The position numbers were made by a program, and so were the translations under genes. Below, piece after piece: positions 60,879 through 64,000 of a stretch of DNA of 64,000 nucleotides; position 1 is the first letter of the stretch, and every line of letters begins with the position of its first letter. Below the pieces are notes generated by a model, which did no database searches, was not told the DNA's origin, and saw only the letters and a program-made list of their open reading frames with translations. The stretch spans positions 94,780 to 158,779 of the forward strand of contig CBFIDE010000003.1 in NCBI GenBank assembly GCA_965661265.1, given 5' to 3'. Source of the DNA: CBFIDE01 sp965661265 (GTDB lineage: Bacteria; Bacteroidota; Bacteroidia; Flavobacteriales; Schleiferiaceae).

Positions 60879-62699
60879 ATGAAATACTTCTGGCGAATTT
60901 TAGCCTATGCCAAGCCCTATAGATCAAAGGCGGTTACAAATATTATATTCAACTTTCTAACTGTTGTTTTTAGTCTTGTGAGTATCACACTCGTGGTACC
61001 CGTTCTTGACTTAATATTCAACACAGAAACAGAAGTTGTAGCTCCTCCAGTTTATGATTCGGGCTTCATTGATTATGCCAAGGATTATTTTAATTACGAG
61101 GTATATATAAGAGTAGTTGAGATGGGACAAGAGACAGCTCTTCTATATGTATGTCTGCTGGTAATCATAGCCTTTTTTCTAAAAAATTTAACGAGGTACT
61201 TAGCCATGTACTCAATAACTCCCCTCCGAAATGGAGTAACAAGAGATTTAAGATCTGCATTACATAGAAAGATACTAGAATTGCCTATTTCATATTTTGG
61301 AGAAAAAAGAAAAGGAGATATTATTAGCAGAATGACCACAGATTTAAAAGAAATTGAGTGGTCCCTATTAATGACCTTGGAGTTGGTGTTTAGAGAGCCG
61401 ATTATGATTTTGGGTAGTCTTGGGATTCTGCTTTATATGAGTCCAAAACTCACTTTATTTGTCCTTGTATTATTGCCCCTAGTGACGATCGTAATTACAT
61501 CTATCGGTAAAAGTCTTAAAAAATCAAGCAGTAAAGCCCAGTCAAAGTTAGGGGAGCTGATGTCTATGACTGAAGAGAGTGTGTCTGGATTAAAGGTTAT
61601 TAAGGCATTTAATGCTGAGAATCTAAAGCGCTCTACTTTTCAGAAATCAATAGATCAATATTTTGGATTGATGAATTCTGTAATGAGGAAGAACGACTTG
61701 GCATCGCCTTTATCTGAATTTCTTGGAGCGACTGTTATGGCCATGGTGATTTGGTTTGGAGGTAGCCTAGCGCTAACAGGAGAGGGTTTAAGCGCAGGAG
61801 AATTTATAGCGTATGTATTGTTTTTTTATCAAATTATCCCGCCAGCAAAAGCCCTTAGTAAAGCGTCTTATCACATTCAAAGAGGTAATGCCGGGGCAGA
61901 AAGAGTTTTAGAAATTTTAGATGCTGAGAATAGTATTAAAGACGCTAGGAATGCTACACTTATAAGTGACTTTAAAGATTCTGTAGAGTTTAAAAATGCT
62001 TCATTTTCATATGGAGAGAAACGTGTGCTGAATAATATTGATCTTAAAGTGACCAAAGGTAAAATGCTTGCTTTGGTAGGTCAGTCCGGGGGAGGAAAAA
62101 CAAGCTTGGTAAACCTAGTTCCTAGATTTTATGATTTGTCTGAAGGCAGTTTAGAGATTGATGGAAAAAACGTTAAGGGTTATAAGTTAAAAGATTTAAG
62201 AAGTCTGATGGGTATTGTCACCCAGGAATCCTTGCTTTTTAACGGCTCTGTTTTTTATAATATCGCATTAGCGAAACCCCAAGCTACCATAGAAGAAGTA
62301 GAGAGAGCAGCAAAAATTGCAAATGCTCATGAATTTGTGAAGAAACTTCCTGAAGGATACGCTACTAACATAGGAGACGGTGGAATGAAGTTGTCAGGTG
62401 GTCAAAGGCAGAGGTTGAGTATCGCAAGAGCAGTATTAAAGAACCCACCAATTTTAATTTTAGACGAGGCCACTTCTGCATTAGATACCAATTCTGAAAA
62501 ACTGGTTCAGGACGCGCTTTTTAAATTAATGCAGAATAGAACAAGTTTGGTAATCGCACATAGATTGAGCACTATTCAACATGCAGATGAAATCATTGTG
62601 ATGGACCAAGGAAGGATAGCTGAAAGAGGAAATCATCAGGAGTTGATTGATAAGGGTGGTATTTATACCAAATTAGTAGAAATGCAAAAGTTTGATTAG
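60879..62699 (+). CDS. ABC exporter, fused permease and ATPase (MsbA-like)
   Basis: 606 residues: six membrane helices (about 18-325) with an extended loop after TM1 (TETEVVAPPVYDSG), then the ATPase: Walker A GQSGGGKTS (about 400-408), signature LSGGQRQRLS (about 505-514), Walker B LILDEATSALD and the H-loop IAHRLS. Type IV exporters like MsbA flip lipid A-core or other lipids across the inner membrane; drug export is the alternative. Full length, a homodimer. The stop overlaps the epimerase start (TAGTG). Confidence 0.92.
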   Translation: MKYFWRILAYAKPYRSKAVTNIIFNFLTVVFSLVSITLVVPVLDLIFNTETEVVAPPVYDSGFIDYAKDYFNYEVYIRVVEMGQETALLYVCLLVIIAFFLKNLTRYLAMYSITPLRNGVTRDLRSALHRKILELPISYFGEKRKGDIISRMTTDLKEIEWSLLMTLELVFREPIMILGSLGILLYMSPKLTLFVLVLLPLVTIVITSIGKSLKKSSSKAQSKLGELMSMTEESVSGLKVIKAFNAENLKRSTFQKSIDQYFGLMNSVMRKNDLASPLSEFLGATVMAMVIWFGGSLALTGEGLSAGEFIAYVLFFYQIIPPAKALSKASYHIQRGNAGAERVLEILDAENSIKDARNATLISDFKDSVEFKNASFSYGEKRVLNNIDLKVTKGKMLALVGQSGGGKTSLVNLVPRFYDLSEGSLEIDGKNVKGYKLKDLRSLMGIVTQESLLFNGSVFYNIALAKPQATIEEVERAAKIANAHEFVKKLPEGYATNIGDGGMKLSGGQRQRLSIARAVLKNPPILILDEATSALDTNSEKLVQDALFKLMQNRTSLVIAHRLSTIQHADEIIVMDQGRIAERGNHQELIDKGGIYTKLVEMQKFD

Positions 62700-63097
62700 T
62701 GGAAAAGATAGAGCACATTGGAATTGCCGTTAAGAGTTTAGAGATATCCAATAAGATATTTGCAGAATTGTTTGGAGCAGAATCCTATAAGCAAGAGGAA
62801 GTTGAAAGTGAAGGTGTCAAAACTTCTTTTTTTCAAGCCGGCCCAAATAAAATTGAATTGCTAGAAGCCACCAATGAAAACAGCCCGATTGCCAAATTTT
62901 TAGAAAAAAAAGGAGAGGGAATACATCACATAGCTTTTGCGGTTAGTGATATTAAATCAGAAATGAAACGCTTGTCAAACAGTGGATTTACCTTATTAAA
63001 TGAGGAACCAAAAAAAGGGGCAGACAATAAATGGGTGGCATTTTTACATCCAAAAACTACGAATGGTGTTCTGATAGAACTTTGCCAAGATCGCTAA
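62699..63097 (+). CDS. mce: Methylmalonyl-CoA epimerase
   Basis: Interconverts the (2S) and (2R) forms of methylmalonyl-CoA. 132 residues of the glyoxalase/VOC fold: IEHIGIAVKSLE (metal His), GPNKIELLEATNENSPIAKFL, GEGIHHIAFAVSD (metal His) and NGVLIELCQ (metal Glu). The start is GTG, sharing its G with the exporter's stop. Works with the propionyl-CoA carboxylase-type subunit at 39489-41027 and a mutase elsewhere. The 3' end overlaps the HAD gene on the other strand by 41 bases. Confidence 0.94.
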   Translation: MEKIEHIGIAVKSLEISNKIFAELFGAESYKQEEVESEGVKTSFFQAGPNKIELLEATNENSPIAKFLEKKGEGIHHIAFAVSDIKSEMKRLSNSGFTLLNEEPKKGADNKWVAFLHPKTTNGVLIELCQDR

Positions 63098-63671
63098 TTT
63101 TATCACTTTCAGGCTTGAAGTGCCAAGTTTTAAAGCCAAGTTTCTCTGCCGCAAGAATATTATCTTCTCTATCATCAATAAATAAAGAGTCCGCTGATTT
63201 TAGGCCTTCTTTTTTCAGAATATTTTCAAAAAAATTAGCTTTGGGTTTCCTTTTTTCTTGCTCATAACTCAAGTGAATCCCCTTAAAACAAGCCATAAAT
63301 TGCTTATAGTTGAAAGGCCCTGTTTTCTCTTTGATTGCTTTTATGTGGATAGGGTTAGTATTGCTTGCTAAATAAAGAGAATATAATTTTTGGGTTCTTT
63401 TTAAAAGTCTAATATCCTCAAGATCAATTTCACCAAGCATAGAATTCCAAGCATCTTGAATGTCGCACTTCATGATTCTGTTTGGAGTATGCTCCAGAAA
63501 GAAATCGTAGAATTCTTTTTCAGAAATTTCAGAAATTTCAAATCCATTAAGAGTGTTTTTAAGTTCTTTTGTGTCTGCGCTTAGCGCGATTTTTTCAAAA
63601 GCTGAATGTGCTTTTTGCTCGTCCGCCGGAATTAGAACATTTCCAAAATCAAAAATGATATTCTTAATCAT
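63057..63671 (-). CDS. HAD family phosphatase, YihX-like
   Basis: 204 residues. Motif I IIFDFGNVLI holds the nucleophile Asp8 in the form DFGNV; the second Asp of the usual DXD is Gly, as in the YihX (glucose-1-phosphatase) group. Motif II is LASNTNP (about 105-111), Lys in motif III near KRKPKANFF, and motif IV SLFIDDREDN (about 168-177). Substrate unknown; small sugar phosphates are likely. Its last 13 codons are antisense to the end of the mce gene. Confidence 0.85.
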   Translation of the reverse strand: MIKNIIFDFGNVLIPADEQKAHSAFEKIALSADTKELKNTLNGFEISEISEKEFYDFFLEHTPNRIMKCDIQDAWNSMLGEIDLEDIRLLKRTQKLYSLYLASNTNPIHIKAIKEKTGPFNYKQFMACFKGIHLSYEQEKRKPKANFFENILKKEGLKSADSLFIDDREDNILAAEKLGFKTWHFKPESDKISDLGKVLSEHHS

Positions 63672-63856
63672 AAAATATTATTTAGCCCACGAAAGTCGGT
63701 ATTTTCTATGGAAAGGAATAATAAATGAGATGAAGTAAGGAAATTATTCTTAACTTGAACAAATTATATCAATAGGTCGATTGAAATTTGGTTCTGATTA
63801 CAGGTCGTTTTTCCGATTGACATTGATAATTACAATTAATCATTTATTTTGTTCAC

Positions 63857-64000
63857 ATGAAAAGAATTTTATTCGTTCTAACAATCTTAGGACTGTCTCT
63901 TGGGTCATTTGCCCAGACAACTGCTCCTTTTACCCAGGACTTTACTGGAACAAGCATCCCAACGGGATGGACCAATACTTCCTCTAGTACAAGTACCAAT
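63857..64000 (+). CDS. Secreted protein, N-terminal fragment (cut by window edge)
   Basis: 48 codons to the right edge. MKRILFVLTILGLSLGSFAQ is a clean signal peptide with cleavage after FAQ or before it, followed by PFTQDFTGTSIPTGWTN, a start commonly seen in Bacteroidota surface proteins with MAM-like or choice-of-anchor domains and a T9SS sorting tail. The tail cannot be seen, so type IX export is inference. Chosen over the overlapping frame at 63781, which has no signal peptide. Confidence 0.7.
   Translation, partial: MKRILFVLTILGLSLGSFAQTTAPFTQDFTGTSIPTGWTNTSSSTSTN

Noticed and set aside
63518..63540. Short tandem repeat of CAGAAATTT
   Set aside because: Two copies within the HAD coding region, explained by a Glu-Ile-Ser repeat in the protein; not a repeat element.
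63781..63987. Plus-strand open frame of 68 codons at the right end
   Set aside because: It overlaps, in another frame, the signal-peptide-bearing start at 63857, which is far more convincing.
1..64000. CRISPR array, insertion sequence, prophage or toxin-antitoxin locus
   Set aside because: No spaced direct repeats, transposase, integrase, phage structural genes or recognisable toxin pair seen on either strand.

Overview
The window looks like chromosome of a low-GC member of the Bacteroidota, most likely a flavobacterium-like marine lineage (the lineage is inference). Reasons: many genes are preceded by the Bacteroidota promoter element TAnnTTTG; two giant secreted proteins end in the gliding-motility/type IX secretion C-terminal domain; and several gene clusters and small families (DUF177-rpmF-plsX-fabH-accBC, yicC-gmk-nadD, DUF6341/DUF6427-type proteins, a CCDC81-HU/SPOR protein) are typical of this phylum. 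Coding density is high. I see no rRNA, tRNA, insertion sequence, prophage or CRISPR array.

Layout. 1-6.1 kb: start of a MutS2-like gene, a 440-base gap with a candidate small RNA, then lysS, a PAP2-like membrane protein, rpoN and asnS on the minus strand. 6.2-12.8 kb: a TetR regulator followed by a complete TolC/adaptor/RND efflux operon. 12.9-17.8 kb: a shortened dxs converging on ribE and a gliding-type surface protein. 17.9-25.1 kb: pepA-pdxA, then DUF177-rpmF-plsX-fabH and accB-accC (early fatty acid synthesis). 25.1-38.4 kb: second surface protein, lepA, trpS, plsC-gatC, gdhA, purD, small membrane proteins, a thioesterase, a SPOR-domain protein and dprA. 38.4-38.7 kb: two truncated gene tails meeting head to head, apparently a deletion scar. 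38.8-45.2 kb: redoxin, acyl-CoA carboxylase beta subunit, lipoprotein, SDR, TrkA-type protein, a cystathionine gamma-synthase/lyase and an EamA transporter. 45.3-51.8 kb: yicC-gmk-nadD, a PD-(D/E)XK nuclease, a PLP dehydratase and purQ. 51.8-60.0 kb: ClC channel, aspS, tadA, a small membrane protein, bacilliredoxin, then a glycolytic operon pfkA-gapA-sugar kinase. 60.1-64.0 kb: an NrtR-like Nudix regulator divergent from pfkA, an MsbA-like ABC exporter with methylmalonyl-CoA epimerase, a HAD phosphatase and the start of a secreted protein.

How the genes fit together. Most are housekeeping: translation (lysS, asnS, trpS, aspS, gatC, lepA, rpmF, tadA), lipid synthesis (plsX, fabH, accBC, plsC), isoprenoid and vitamin synthesis (dxs, ribE, pdxA, nadD) and purines (purD, purQ, gmk). 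The carboxylase at 39.5 kb and the epimerase at 62.7 kb could serve one propionyl/methylmalonyl-CoA route.

The most interesting items are: (1) a near-perfect 21-bp palindrome lying between the -33 and -7 elements of the pfkA-gapA-kinase promoter, next to a divergent NrtR-like regulator with a degenerate Nudix box, which suggests a Nudix-type regulator of glycolysis; (2) the LruC/response-regulator deletion scar; (3) a shortened, divergent DXS; (4) a candidate small RNA upstream of lysS; and (5) a run of genes whose -7 box ends 4-8 bases before the start codon, implying leaderless transcripts. I did not find a clear new defence or mobile system.
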